Counted from the stretch's first letter, positions 34,729 through 43,548 are shown. The stretch is DNA of 64,000 nucleotides from Rummeliibacillus pycnus_B (GCF_050459865.1 NZ_JBCMNM010000021.1:1-64000); one strand, 5' to 3'. Made by a program: numbers and translations. The notes: generated by a model not told the origin, from the letters alone.

Positions 34729-35649
34729 ATGCCTTTGAGTATTTTTGGATTTCGAGCAATGTGGAGCCCAACATTAATTGGTGTATTGGTGTTCTTTACC
34801 GTGTTATATTTTTTAGTGACAACCAAATGGAGAAAAGACTTTAAATATAGTGAGCCTTTAAAAAAGGGTGAGGCAATTTCATTTGTTTTTGCAATGGTTA
34901 TGTTATATATCATAATCGGATCACCAATCGATTTAATGGCACATATCATGTTTACAATGCATATGGTTCAAATGGCTTTCTTACTATTATTTATACCTAT
35001 TTTCTTTATTATCGGTATCCCGAATTGGTTATGGAAAAGTATGATAAACTTACCTTATGTAAAACCGGTATTCCATTTATTAACTAAACCAATGGTTGCT
35101 ATATTTATCTTTGTCTTTCTGTTCTCTTTCTACCACTTACCATCCGTTTTAGATTATATTAAATTGGATGAAACATTACATGGCATTTATACTTTTGCTT
35201 TATTTATGTCATCGTTGTTTATGTATTGGCCTTTGCTAAATACGGTTGAGGGTGAGCCTCGTATGAAAGATTTGCATAAATTTTTCTATATAATAGCAAA
35301 TGCAATTTTAATTACACCAGCATGTGCGTTAATTATTTTTTCTACTACAGCATTCTATGCAACGTATACTGATGGAGAAATGTGGATGAAAGCAATGGCA
35401 CTATGTGTACCAAGTTCAACTTTAGAAGGTCTCACATTATCAGGACCAGAATTATTTACAAATATGTCGCCGGTTGAAGACCAACAACTTGGTGGTGTAA
35501 TCATGAAGATTATCCAAGAGATTATTTTCGCATGTATTCTTGGACGAGTATTTATCGTGTGGTATAGAAATGATCAAAAAAATGCAGATCAAATGACAGA
35601 AGAAGCGTTAAAAGAAAGACAACGTTTATATGCAAATCAAATTCATTAA
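34729..35649 (+). CDS. ctaG: Cytochrome c oxidase assembly factor CtaG (caa3-type)
   Basis: This 306-residue polytopic protein of the caa3_CtaG family is needed for making active caa3 oxidase, probably in copper delivery. Family segments include SPIDLMAHIMFTMHMVQM near 65-82, HLPSVLDY, and a late His/Asp-rich region with SPVEDQQLGGVIMK. It has seven predicted helices. AAAGGAG is placed ten bases before the ATG at 34729, and the alternative ATG at 34696 lies in the promoter. It has its own promoter and precedes the DUF420 gene. Confidence 0.93.
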   Translation: MPLSIFGFRAMWSPTLIGVLVFFTVLYFLVTTKWRKDFKYSEPLKKGEAISFVFAMVMLYIIIGSPIDLMAHIMFTMHMVQMAFLLLFIPIFFIIGIPNWLWKSMINLPYVKPVFHLLTKPMVAIFIFVFLFSFYHLPSVLDYIKLDETLHGIYTFALFMSSLFMYWPLLNTVEGEPRMKDLHKFFYIIANAILITPACALIIFSTTAFYATYTDGEMWMKAMALCVPSSTLEGLTLSGPELFTNMSPVEDQQLGGVIMKIIQEIIFACILGRVFIVWYRNDQKNADQMTEEALKERQRLYANQIH

Positions 35650-35676
35650 TTAAATTAGATTGTTAGGAGTAAAAAG

Positions 35677-36141
35677 ATGAGTGTACCTATTTTACCTACG
35701 ATTAGTACCTCTTTCATCGTTCTTAGTGCAGTACTAATTGCGATTGGTTGGGGACTTATTAAACAGAAGAAGGTTGAAGCACATAAGAAAACGATGATTG
35801 CTGCTGCAATTTCAGCGTTAACATTCTTTATTATTTATATTTCGAGAACTGTATTTATCGGAAATACTGCTTTCGGTGGTCCCGAACATTTAAGAATATA
35901 CTATACAATATTCTTAGTTTTCCATATTATTTTAGCTACTTCGGGTGCAGTATTTGGTATTATTACGTTAATCTCAGGATTTTCAAATAAACTAGACCGT
36001 CATCGTAAAATTGCACCAATTACAAGTATTATTTGGTTCTTTGTTGCGATTACTGGAGTTGCTGTTTACTTATTGCTTTATGTATTTTATACGGGTGGTC
36101 CAACTACATCCCTTATTAAAGCTATATTAAATAATCACTAA
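35677..36141 (+). CDS. DUF420 membrane protein (YozB/CtaM-like)
   Basis: This 154-residue membrane protein has four predicted helices and the DUF420 pattern: KVEAHKKTMIAA near 33-44, IYISRTVFIGNTAFGG, and a HIILATSGAVFG segment with conserved histidines. The related S. aureus CtaM is needed for aa3 quinol oxidase activity, and I recall it as the same family. Its place after ctaG fits a role in oxidase maturation. TTAGGAG is placed before the ATG. It ends at a bidirectional terminator. Confidence 0.85.
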   Translation: MSVPILPTISTSFIVLSAVLIAIGWGLIKQKKVEAHKKTMIAAAISALTFFIIYISRTVFIGNTAFGGPEHLRIYYTIFLVFHIILATSGAVFGIITLISGFSNKLDRHRKIAPITSIIWFFVAITGVAVYLLLYVFYTGGPTTSLIKAILNNH

Positions 36142-36143
36142 AT

Positions 36144-36186
36144 AAAAAAAGACTAATTTCTTAAACTAAAGAAATTAGTCTTTTTT
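36144..36186. terminator. Bidirectional terminator between the DUF420 and AI-2E family genes
   Basis: GACTAATTTCTT pairs with AAGAAATTAGTC, flanked by seven A and six T residues. It overlaps the last codons of the convergent gene. Confidence 0.93.
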
Positions 36187-37230
36187 ATTAACGGTAATCC
36201 AGCTTTTTCTAAATTGTTGGATTACTACCACTAGAATCGCAATAAATGGACCTATAACAAAGCCAACAAAGCCAAACATTTGAAGTCCAGCATACATACA
36301 AATTATCGTTGTAAGAGGTGGAAGTCCTAGGTGATTACTAGTTACTTTTGTTTCAAGGATCTGACGTAGTACTAATACTACAATAGATAAAATAAATAGA
36401 ATAGTTCCCTCGAAGGTTTGTCCATTAATCCAACAAATAATAGCCCAAGGAGTTAATACCATCATTCCGCCAAATATTGGGAGCAAATCAACAAACCAAA
36501 CAAGGATTGTCATTGGAATAGCATATCGTGGTGTAATCCAAAATAAAGTACATAATGTAACACAAAAAATGACAACACTCACAATCAATTGAGCTTTTAA
36601 AAAATCAAGGGTACCTTTTTTTAGATGTTTGAAAAAAACTTCCGCCGATGAATTTCCTTCTAGGTGTAACCATTTTTTAAAGGATTTAAGGATATTCGGA
36701 ACTTCTAGCATTGAGTAATATAAGGCTAAAAAATAGATGAAAAGCTTAAAGATTACTGATGGTACTCTTTGAACTAAGTTGAGTAGACGGTCTGCTTGAA
36801 TATATGTAGTTACGTATTTTTGCAAACTACTCAACATTTGTTCAATCCATTGCTGTATAGAAAGTATAATGGGGCGAGGTAAATCATGCGTGATATTTGT
36901 TAATTTCGATTGAAAATAAATATATCTTTCATTGATCGAATCCAAAAACTGTGGTATCCATTGAGAGAATCCAACAAATTTAAGAATTAATAGTACGTAT
37001 AATAAATAGCAACCTATGAGCACTATTATGCTGAAAATGGAGAAAAAGATAAAGACTACAAAGCGACGAGATTTACTCCACTGCTTTGAATATTTATTAA
37101 TTAGTGGATTAAAACAAAGTGCTGTGATAAATGCTAAGAGAATTGGCTGTGCATAGAATATTGCAAATAGAAAACTTAAACCAAAAATGAACCATGGAAA
37201 GAATTTTGTGAATATACGCTGTAAAATCAT
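36175..37230 (-). CDS. AI-2E family transporter, YtvI-like
   Basis: This membrane protein of about 351 residues matches the AI-2E/UPF0118 family. It has an N-terminal pair of helices, an amphipathic middle region and a C-terminal bundle containing VDLLPIFGGMMVLTPWAI and LGLPPLTTIICMYAGLQMFGFVGFVIGPF. In spore formers the closest group is the sporulation-associated YtvI. The start is uncertain: a GTG at 37239 lacks a site, while the ATG at 37230 has GGGTG about six bases upstream. The transported substrate is unknown. Confidence 0.85.
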   Translation of the reverse strand: MILQRIFTKFFPWFIFGLSFLFAIFYAQPILLAFITALCFNPLINKYSKQWSKSRRFVVFIFFSIFSIIVLIGCYLLYVLLILKFVGFSQWIPQFLDSINERYIYFQSKLTNITHDLPRPIILSIQQWIEQMLSSLQKYVTTYIQADRLLNLVQRVPSVIFKLFIYFLALYYSMLEVPNILKSFKKWLHLEGNSSAEVFFKHLKKGTLDFLKAQLIVSVVIFCVTLCTLFWITPRYAIPMTILVWFVDLLPIFGGMMVLTPWAIICWINGQTFEGTILFILSIVVLVLRQILETKVTSNHLGLPPLTTIICMYAGLQMFGFVGFVIGPFIAILVVVIQQFRKSWITVNKKD

Positions 37231-37375
37231 CCTAATCACCCATATATATTTGACAGTGATAGTATGAGGAGTTTTTTGAAAATCATGCTAATAGATAGAG
37301 CTTTTTCAATTTTTATTTCTTCTTATTTCTATACAGTTGTGGTGGTTAAAATCTTACTTTATCATTTGATATATA

Positions 37376-37418
37376 AATAAAAGCCGTACAAAATGTTATA
37401 GTAAACATTTTAGTACGG
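37376..37418 (-). terminator. Terminator after the yugN-like gene
   Basis: GCCGTAC..AAATGTT pairs with AACATTTT..GTACGGC across 37383-37418. On the minus strand TTTTATTT follows. The rest of the gap to the AI-2E family gene has nothing clear. Confidence 0.88.
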
Positions 37419-37435
37419 CATAAGGCATAATTGCA

Positions 37436-37801
37436 TTAAGCTTGAATTTTAAATTGATCTAGTTCTTTTGAAAGTGATGCTAATACTTCTTGGCAAGTTT
37501 TTACCAAATTAGCAGGGAAGATTTCGTCTTCACCATATTCAACGCCATGTGGGAAGTAGTGTTTTCCAAGAACAGGTTTTAATAAAGTAATGTTGGAATC
37601 GTTTGAACCGTTGTCGCCATCTTTTGTATAACCAAATACTCGTAAATAGTAAGTACCTTCTTGTACTTCAAATTTTCTATCCCATGTAACTCGTTCGTAA
37701 TCCCAACCAGTAGCACGGATTAAGCGATGTTGACCCATTAGATCATCAAGTAATGTAATATGTGCAACTTTGTTTTCAAGTCCAGTATTTTCAAAATACA
37801 T
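37436..37801 (-). CDS. YugN-like family protein
   Basis: This 121-residue soluble protein matches the YugN-like family. It has the pattern MGQHRLIRATGWDYERVTWDRK and HYFPHGVEYGEDE. The ATG at 37801 has AAGGAGG eight bases upstream. An in-frame start 21 bases earlier would hide that site. It is a single-gene unit ended by a hairpin terminator. No biochemical role is established for the family. Confidence 0.87.
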   Translation of the reverse strand: MYFENTGLENKVAHITLLDDLMGQHRLIRATGWDYERVTWDRKFEVQEGTYYLRVFGYTKDGDNGSNDSNITLLKPVLGKHYFPHGVEYGEDEIFPANLVKTCQEVLASLSKELDQFKIQA

Positions 37802-37943
37802 TCTAATATCCTCCTTCGACACTTCTGTACATTATACGTTCCATTTTATAATAGAGCAAAATGGAACTGGTTGCAATGACAACATTGTGAATCCTTCTAT
37901 GTAATTGGTATAATAAAGATAATAAAAAATTGGAGAGATAAAT

Positions 37944-39005
37944 TTGAAAGCTTTTTTTAGAGTACTAATTATTTTAGCGGCACTCTTAGTCGTTTTTTTC
38001 TATATAAATCAACCAGTTAAAGAAAATGAACCATTAGCACCTAATTCAAATGGTAAGGTGATTCCTCAAAAAGAAGCACCAGATATTAATAAATCAACAG
38101 TTGAAAGACCAACTAAAGGGCTATCAACATTAGTTGGCCATTCAACTAAAAAGCTACAAGAAAAATTAGGAAAGCCAGATCGAATAAGTCCTTCAGCATA
38201 TGATTTTGACTGGTGGGTATATCAAAAATCACCAAGTAATTATATTCTTGTGGGCGTTGAAAATCGTAAAGTAAAACAAGTCTATATGACTGGAAAAGAT
38301 TCTAATGCAGCTCCATTTAAAATTGGTCAAGGAATAGATGAATTGTATCGTAATACAATTACAGATACGGAAGTTAACGTGAAGATTAAAGATAATATAT
38401 ATACTTTTATCTTAAATGAAGAGGATTTACAGTCCCGTATCTTGGTCATGTATGATGGATTGTATGCTCAATTATATTTTGATGCAATTGATAAAACGTT
38501 AGAAGCAGTTCGTTACATCGATGGTGAAACGCTGGTTAAACAACATCCATATGATATGACTTATGTGGGAGATTTAATAACACCATCAGTTCCATCGTCA
38601 TATAAGCAAGAAGAAATTGATCAGGAAAATAAAAAACAATTATTTGAATTAACGAATGTGTATCGACTTCAAAAAGGTTTACCAGCACTATTGTCAGAGG
38701 AAGATTTAAATGAGTTAGCAATGGCGCATAGTGAAAAGCTTGCAGTCAATAAAATTTCACAAGAAGAACAAGGAAGTGATGTATTTAAAGATAGATTAAA
38801 AAATGCGGAGATACAATTTAACTCTGCTGGAGAAAATGTTACAGAGGATTATTTAGATGCGCCAGAAGCAATTAATGGACTTTTAAATTCAGAAAAGCAT
38901 CGTGATACCTTATTGAATAAGAATTTCAATCAAATAGGTACAGGTGCTTTTGGAAAACATTTTACACAAGTTTTCATCCAACGTGATCAAACAAACCAAA
39001 ATTAA
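37944..39005 (+). CDS. ylbC: CAP-domain protein YlbC
   Basis: This 353-residue exported protein has an N-terminal hydrophobic signal or anchor (about 4-21). A CAP-associated domain follows (about 60-190, with STLVGHSTKKLQEKLGKPDR). The C-terminal CAP/SCP domain (about 225-345) has LTNVYRLQKGLPALL, LAMAHSEKLA and SEKHRDTLLNKNFNQIG. The start is TTG after GGAGAG. Position after the cta genes matches ylbC. Its stop codon overlaps that of the convergent aspartokinase-like gene by four bases. Confidence 0.88.
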   Translation: MKAFFRVLIILAALLVVFFYINQPVKENEPLAPNSNGKVIPQKEAPDINKSTVERPTKGLSTLVGHSTKKLQEKLGKPDRISPSAYDFDWWVYQKSPSNYILVGVENRKVKQVYMTGKDSNAAPFKIGQGIDELYRNTITDTEVNVKIKDNIYTFILNEEDLQSRILVMYDGLYAQLYFDAIDKTLEAVRYIDGETLVKQHPYDMTYVGDLITPSVPSSYKQEEIDQENKKQLFELTNVYRLQKGLPALLSEEDLNELAMAHSEKLAVNKISQEEQGSDVFKDRLKNAEIQFNSAGENVTEDYLDAPEAINGLLNSEKHRDTLLNKNFNQIGTGAFGKHFTQVFIQRDQTNQN

Positions 39006-39742
39006 TTATTATCAGGAAATACAAATGTTCCAGATTCCAAAGAAAAAACATTTCTTATATGCAGCGTGAGATGGTGTTGTTGTGCTATTTCCGCTGCTTT
39101 TTTTTGAATTAATGGGCGTACACTATTTAATAATGTCAAAAACTCGGAATATTGGAGCACTTTAATAAGTTCTGCATCGTTCTCTTGATGTGGATCACCT
39201 GTCATGACACCAGGTACATCTTTATAGTACTCGATTAATACATTGGGTAATGTTGCACCTAAAATGACAGCAGTTAAATCGCTACCACCTCTACCAAGAG
39301 TCGCAATCTCACCTTCATTCGTAATTCCTTGAAAGCCAGGAACAACTATACAATCATAGTTGTTTAGGGCGGATAAGAGCGCTTCTTCATTTATTTCAAT
39401 AATTTCAGCATCTCCAAAATTATTGGTTGTAGTTATACCAAGTGGAGCACCATAAAGCAGCAAATTTTCTATTCCAGACTGTTTTAGTTCTGAAGATAGA
39501 ACAGCAGCGGCAATAAGTTCTCCACATGCAGCTACTAAATCCTTCGCTTTTGTCGAAGTATTTAATGCATCAGTTATATTCAATAAAGTATCAGTAGCAT
39601 AAGCATCACCAAATCTGCCCATAGCAGATACGACAACAATTGATTTACCATGTTCTTTTAGAGCTCTTTTAATATGGAGAAGGCAATGCTTACGCGAAGC
39701 TTTTGACTGCATAGCAATTCCGCCAAATTTTTGAATAATCAT
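39002..39742 (-). CDS. ACT-less aspartokinase-like amino acid kinase
   Basis: This 246-residue protein contains only the amino acid kinase domain of aspartokinase, which phosphorylates L-aspartate at the entry to lysine, DAP, threonine and methionine synthesis. Motifs visible are QKFGG at the N-terminus, VVSAMGRFGD, GELIAAAVL, GFQGIT, LGRGGSDLTA and KDVPGVMTGDP. It stops immediately after the LHIRN segment that precedes the ACT domains in full-length enzymes, so the feedback domains are missing. AGGAG is placed six bases before the ATG at 39742. It is divergent from the ectopic murE gene. Another substrate of the kinase fold is possible. Confidence 0.8.
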   Translation of the reverse strand: MIIQKFGGIAMQSKASRKHCLLHIKRALKEHGKSIVVVSAMGRFGDAYATDTLLNITDALNTSTKAKDLVAACGELIAAAVLSSELKQSGIENLLLYGAPLGITTTNNFGDAEIIEINEEALLSALNNYDCIVVPGFQGITNEGEIATLGRGGSDLTAVILGATLPNVLIEYYKDVPGVMTGDPHQENDAELIKVLQYSEFLTLLNSVRPLIQKKAAEIAQQHHLTLHIRNVFSLESGTFVFPDNN

Positions 39743-39765
39743 TTTGTGACTCCTATCTCCTCGTG

Positions 39766-39793
39766 ACATATTCTGCATGTTTTTCATACGATA
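39766..39793 (+). promoter_or_regulatory. Sigma-K/sigma-E-like promoter of the ectopic murE
   Basis: AC at 39766, 17 bases, then CATACGATA matches the sigma-K pattern (AC, N16-17, CATAnnnTA). The same -10 fits sigma-E, and ACATATT resembles its -35, but with a short 12-base spacer. The start codon is about 64 bases downstream. It has not been tested. Confidence 0.45.
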
Positions 39794-39856
39794 TAAGTGG
39801 TGAAGGGGTTATAGTAATGTATTCATATTTCATTAAAAGGTGCAGGAGGAGCATAG

Positions 39857-41323
39857 TTGATCTTGGCAGAACTGTTAAAAGAATGGCCATGTGAATTAGA
39901 ATGCGGTTCTATACGTACTGAAATTAAAGGAATTACCGATAGAGCAAGTGATGTTAAGCCAGGTGACATATTTGTTGCAAGAAAAGGAAAAAAATTTGAT
40001 GGATGGGATTATAAAGAACTGGCGATACAAAATGGGGCTGCAGCTATCGTACATAATCGATACGAAGCAAAAGCCAATCTGCAGATTCCAGTTATTTGGG
40101 TACCTAATTGTTCAACTTTTTTATCGTATGCAAGCAAAAAACTGTACGGTGCTTATGATGAACAACTTACGATTGTTGCGGTAACGGGAACAAATGGAAA
40201 AACGACGGTAACTCATTTTATAGGTCAATTATTACAATCTTTGCATGTCAATGTAGCCGTTCTTGGAACTGTAGGTGTATTTATTAATGGAAAGAAGCAA
40301 GCTGTGAAATTGGAACCATTAACAACACCATTAGCGACAGAATTATATAAAATTTGTGCTTATTGTGTTAGTCAAGGCGTTACACATCTAGTCATGGAAG
40401 CTTCATCCCTTGCATTATCTGAACATCGGCTTGACAACTGTAATATTGATATTGGCGTATATTTAAATGTAAGTAGGGACCATTATGAAGAACATGGTGG
40501 TGAAAAATATTACCTTGCAGCTAAGAGAAGATTATGCCTATTTTCTGAGCAAATTATCGTTAATATAGATGATGCATACTGTAAGCAACTAAGAATGGAG
40601 CATCCAATAGTTAAAACTTTCGGAAAGAGTTTATTAGCAGATTGTAGTATTATCCATGAACAAAAAATAGAAGATGGGACGCAATTACTTATTCAGGATC
40701 ATGATATACCTATTGATGTAATGATCCCTTTTCAAGGTGAGTATTTGCAATATAATGTACTGGCAGCAATTACAACAGTTACTGAATTAGGATTTTCCCT
40801 CCAGGAAATTGCCGAGCATACTAGAAAATTAACATTGCCAGCAGGAAGAATGCAAGAAATTGAAAATACACTTGGATTTCGAATAATCATTGATTACGCA
40901 CATACGCCAAGTGCATTAGAGGCTTTATTAAGTGCACTACGATTGCAATCTTCAAAGAAATTAGTGGTTGTCTTTGGTTGTGGAGGGGATCGAGATCAAG
41001 GAAAAAGGATTGAGATGGGAGAAATAGCTGATGCGTATGCAGATTATATTTGGCTTACTGATGATAATCCAAGAGGGGAGTCATCCAGTGCTATTTTGAA
41101 TTCTATAGTAAAAGGAATTCACATGAAGCCATATAGAATGGAACCGAATCGCAAAAAGGCTATTCAAAATGCTATTAATAGTTGCAAACAAGGCGACATC
41201 TTAATCATTGCAGGAAAGGGCCATGAAGAAGGGCAAATCGTAGCAGGACAGATTTTTCCCTTTTCAGATGAAAAAGTTGTAAAAGAAATCGTTACAATGC
41301 TAGAAAAAAATCAAAAAAGTTAA
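39857..41323 (+). CDS. murE: UDP-MurNAc-tripeptide synthetase MurE, meso-DAP-type, outside the dcw cluster
   Basis: This 488-residue Mur ligase adds the third residue to UDP-MurNAc-L-Ala-D-Glu. The ATP site GTNGKTT is at 111-117, the likely carbamylated Lys is K223 (AAKRR), and the C-terminal domain has CGGDRDQGKR. The amino-acid recognition motif is DNPR at 403-406, the form tied to meso-DAP enzymes. GKGHE at 453-457 supplies the Gly and Glu that bind the DAP carboxyl in E. coli MurE. TTG start with GGAGG seven bases upstream. It lies between ylbC and ylbF, where B. subtilis has no murE. A divergent aspartokinase-like gene is adjacent. Confidence 0.92.
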   Translation: MILAELLKEWPCELECGSIRTEIKGITDRASDVKPGDIFVARKGKKFDGWDYKELAIQNGAAAIVHNRYEAKANLQIPVIWVPNCSTFLSYASKKLYGAYDEQLTIVAVTGTNGKTTVTHFIGQLLQSLHVNVAVLGTVGVFINGKKQAVKLEPLTTPLATELYKICAYCVSQGVTHLVMEASSLALSEHRLDNCNIDIGVYLNVSRDHYEEHGGEKYYLAAKRRLCLFSEQIIVNIDDAYCKQLRMEHPIVKTFGKSLLADCSIIHEQKIEDGTQLLIQDHDIPIDVMIPFQGEYLQYNVLAAITTVTELGFSLQEIAEHTRKLTLPAGRMQEIENTLGFRIIIDYAHTPSALEALLSALRLQSSKKLVVVFGCGGDRDQGKRIEMGEIADAYADYIWLTDDNPRGESSSAILNSIVKGIHMKPYRMEPNRKKAIQNAINSCKQGDILIIAGKGHEEGQIVAGQIFPFSDEKVVKEIVTMLEKNQKS

Positions 41324-41395
41324 TAGTAATAATCCTCTAATCATACAAGTTTTCATAGAATCTGTTATGATAAGAGTAGATTGGGGGAAATAACG

Positions 41396-41845
41396 ATGAT
41401 GATGACTTCTGACTGGGCTTTGATTCTTGAAGAAATAGAAGCGCTGAACGCTATGATCCGTTCCTCCGAACAATATGCGAACCTTCAAAAAGCGCATGAG
41501 GCAGTTTATATAGATGCCGAACTTGTTCGTGAAATTTATGATTTTCAACGGATGAAGGAACAGTATGAAGATGTTCAACGGTTTGGGAAATACCATCCAG
41601 ATTATCAAACGATAATGAAATCAATTCGTGTGAGAAAACGTGAACTTGATGTTAATGATAAAGTTTCCAAACTTAGAATTGCAGAGAATGACTACCAAGA
41701 TTTATTGGATGAAATTAGTTTACTAATTGGAAAAACAGTCTCAGAAGCTGTTAAAGTACCTGTAAGTAATCCATTCTTCCAATCTGGTTCATCATGTAGT
41801 AGCGGAGGATGCGGTTCAGGTGGCAGTTGTTCTTGTTCTGCATGA
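41396..41845 (+). CDS. ylbF: YlbF, subunit of the YlbF-YmcA-YaaT complex
   Basis: This 149-residue helical protein is a subunit of the Y-complex, which guides RNase Y in mRNA maturation and affects competence, biofilm and sporulation. The core matches the YlbF/YmcA family (LREIYDFQRMKEQYE-like region near 40-55). The tail is Cys/Gly/Ser-rich (about 130-149, five Cys), consistent with the iron-sulfur cluster reported for this protein. Three tandem ATGs follow GGGGG, and the first (41396) has the best spacing. Confidence 0.92.
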   Translation: MMMTSDWALILEEIEALNAMIRSSEQYANLQKAHEAVYIDAELVREIYDFQRMKEQYEDVQRFGKYHPDYQTIMKSIRVRKRELDVNDKVSKLRIAENDYQDLLDEISLLIGKTVSEAVKVPVSNPFFQSGSSCSSGGCGSGGSCSCSA

Positions 41846-41885
41846 GAAAAGTTCTAAGTACATTTCATGAAAGTTTTCTAATAAA

Positions 41886-42060
41886 GTGGAAGTGAATGCC
41901 CCTATACTCAGTACCTAACAAATTGCTCTAGGACAAATAAGATTTGCCGGAAAATCGGCTACCGATACTCATGTTTTGAGTGTTAACGGGAATTTTTTAT
42001 GAGACGAAGCTAGAGAAGCAATGCAGGCACAAAATAAGGAAGATAGGTATTGGGGCGAAA
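41886..42060. repeat. Degenerate dispersed repeats in the ylbF-glpQ gap
   Basis: The 317-base gap holds no gene. Positions 41886-41965 align with 22204-22285. Near 42001-42030, GAGACGAAGCTAGAGAAGC and AATGCAGG resemble the corresponding part of copy A at the window start. Small hairpins (GCCGG..TCGGC, ACTCA..TGAGT) occur between them. Confidence 0.45.
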
Positions 42061-42085
42061 ATCTCATGAATGTTTTATTGATAAT

Positions 42086-42121
42086 AAAAAGAGGTTTCTA
42101 CATTTTGTAGAAACCTCTTTT
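42086..42121. terminator. Bidirectional terminator
   Basis: AAAAGAGGTTTCTACA and TGTAGAAACCTCTTTT form a perfect stem with a short loop. It ends the glpQ-like transcript and possibly ylbF. Confidence 0.93.
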
Positions 42122-42162
42122 GTATTAAAACTGAATATCTAGTTAATCTAATCTGTTGTCTA

Positions 42163-43062
42163 TTATAGACTTACAACTTTTACTGCTAAATCAGGGCGAT
42201 CTGTAACAATACCTCTTGCACCTATATTTACTAATTTCTTCATAGTTAATGCATCATTGACAGTCCAATAATGAACTGGAATATTTAAGTCACTTAAAAA
42301 TTGAATGAAACTTTTATTATCTAGTGAAAATACACCATATTTTTCTGGAATTTGGAAAATATCAACTTTAGGATGATATAAATGACCAAATTGACTTGTG
42401 AAGGAAGTATAAGCTTTTCTTACTTCAGCCTGTCCTGCGCCTAATGCTACTTTATTTTGAGCGTAGAGATTAAAACGGTCAATTTGTTCATCATAAAAGC
42501 TTGTAACGACTACATTATCTGCTACATCCATTTCTTCGATTAAACGCCATAATTTAGAAGGCATAAGGCCACCTTCATATGTATCCGGCGCGTCTTTCAT
42601 ATCAATATTTATGAACTTATCTGGGAACTTGTTCAATAATTCACGTAACGTAACGATTGATTCAAATTCATCACGGTAAGAAAGGTAGCCATCTAAATCA
42701 ACAAAATTATATCCAAAATTAAACTTACGTAATTCTTCTAATGTTAAGTCAGCTATACGACCAGTACCATCACTAGTACGATCGACATAATCATCATGAG
42801 ATACAACGATTTCTTCATCTTTAGTCAGACGTATGTCAATTTCAAATCCATCTACACCAATTTCATCGGCTTTATGAAATGCTGCCATTGTATGTTCTGG
42901 TGCTATATGTGATCCGCCACGATGTGCTAAAACTACTGGATGCTCATAAGATAAAGCATCTTTACTTTCACGTTTTTGTGGTTTAGAAAGAGCCTTGGAT
43001 CCTGCCCAAGCTGCTGCACTTGCCGCAGCAATTGCGATTGCTACTTTCGTTTTCTTTCCCAT
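42163..43062 (-). CDS. Glycerophosphodiester phosphodiesterase
   Basis: This 299-residue protein has an N-terminal membrane segment or signal (VAIAIAAASAAAWAG) and a GDPD TIM-barrel domain. Catalytic motifs are AHRGG near 46-50, the E-x-D pair in GFEIDIRLT, and the second histidine in VSHDDYVDR. It probably hydrolyses glycerophosphodiesters to glycerol-3-phosphate outside the membrane. The Ala-rich leader lacks a lipobox. GGAGG precedes the ATG. It is inserted between ylbF and ylbG compared with B. subtilis. Confidence 0.92.
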   Translation of the reverse strand: MGKKTKVAIAIAAASAAAWAGSKALSKPQKRESKDALSYEHPVVLAHRGGSHIAPEHTMAAFHKADEIGVDGFEIDIRLTKDEEIVVSHDDYVDRTSDGTGRIADLTLEELRKFNFGYNFVDLDGYLSYRDEFESIVTLRELLNKFPDKFINIDMKDAPDTYEGGLMPSKLWRLIEEMDVADNVVVTSFYDEQIDRFNLYAQNKVALGAGQAEVRKAYTSFTSQFGHLYHPKVDIFQIPEKYGVFSLDNKSFIQFLSDLNIPVHYWTVNDALTMKKLVNIGARGIVTDRPDLAVKVVSL

Positions 43063-43192
43063 ATTAGTCCTCCTCAGAATGCAGACTTATTGTTCTATTA
43101 TAACGGATTATCCTCTATCCTGTCAGCTAAACTTGGTTGCGTGAAAATTCGAAGCTATGGTATTCTTGTTGGTAAGAAAAGAGGGAATCTAA

Positions 43193-43465
43193 ATGAAAGA
43201 CCGACAAGGCTTAATCGTATATGTACATCACTTAAAACAGGCTAAATCAATGCGCCGATATGGGCATGTACATTATATTTCTAGAAGACTAAAATATGTC
43301 GTTTTATATTGCAATCAAGAAGATATTGAAAGTACTATAGCTAAATTGACCCGTCTTCCTTACGTGCGTGAAGTCTTACCGTCTTATCGTCCATTTGTTT
43401 CTTCTGAGTTTGAAAATGCCAAACCAGATAAAGCAAAAGAGTATGATTATAAAACGGGTCTATAA
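43193..43465 (+). CDS. ylbG: UPF0298 family protein YlbG
   Basis: This 90-residue protein matches the UPF0298 family. It has RQGLIVYVHHLKQAKSMRRYGHVHYISRRLKYVVLY at 4-39 and LPYVREVLPSYRPF near 55-68. GAGGG lies seven bases before the ATG. Function is unknown. It is the usual neighbour of ylbF and rsmD. Confidence 0.93.
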   Translation: MKDRQGLIVYVHHLKQAKSMRRYGHVHYISRRLKYVVLYCNQEDIESTIAKLTRLPYVREVLPSYRPFVSSEFENAKPDKAKEYDYKTGL

Positions 43466-43548
43466 AGGATTAACAATTTTTGTCGATATAAAGATGGAAT
43501 AGTAAATTTTATCTAGTTGCAAAATAGCTTTATCAAAAAAATAAGTAA

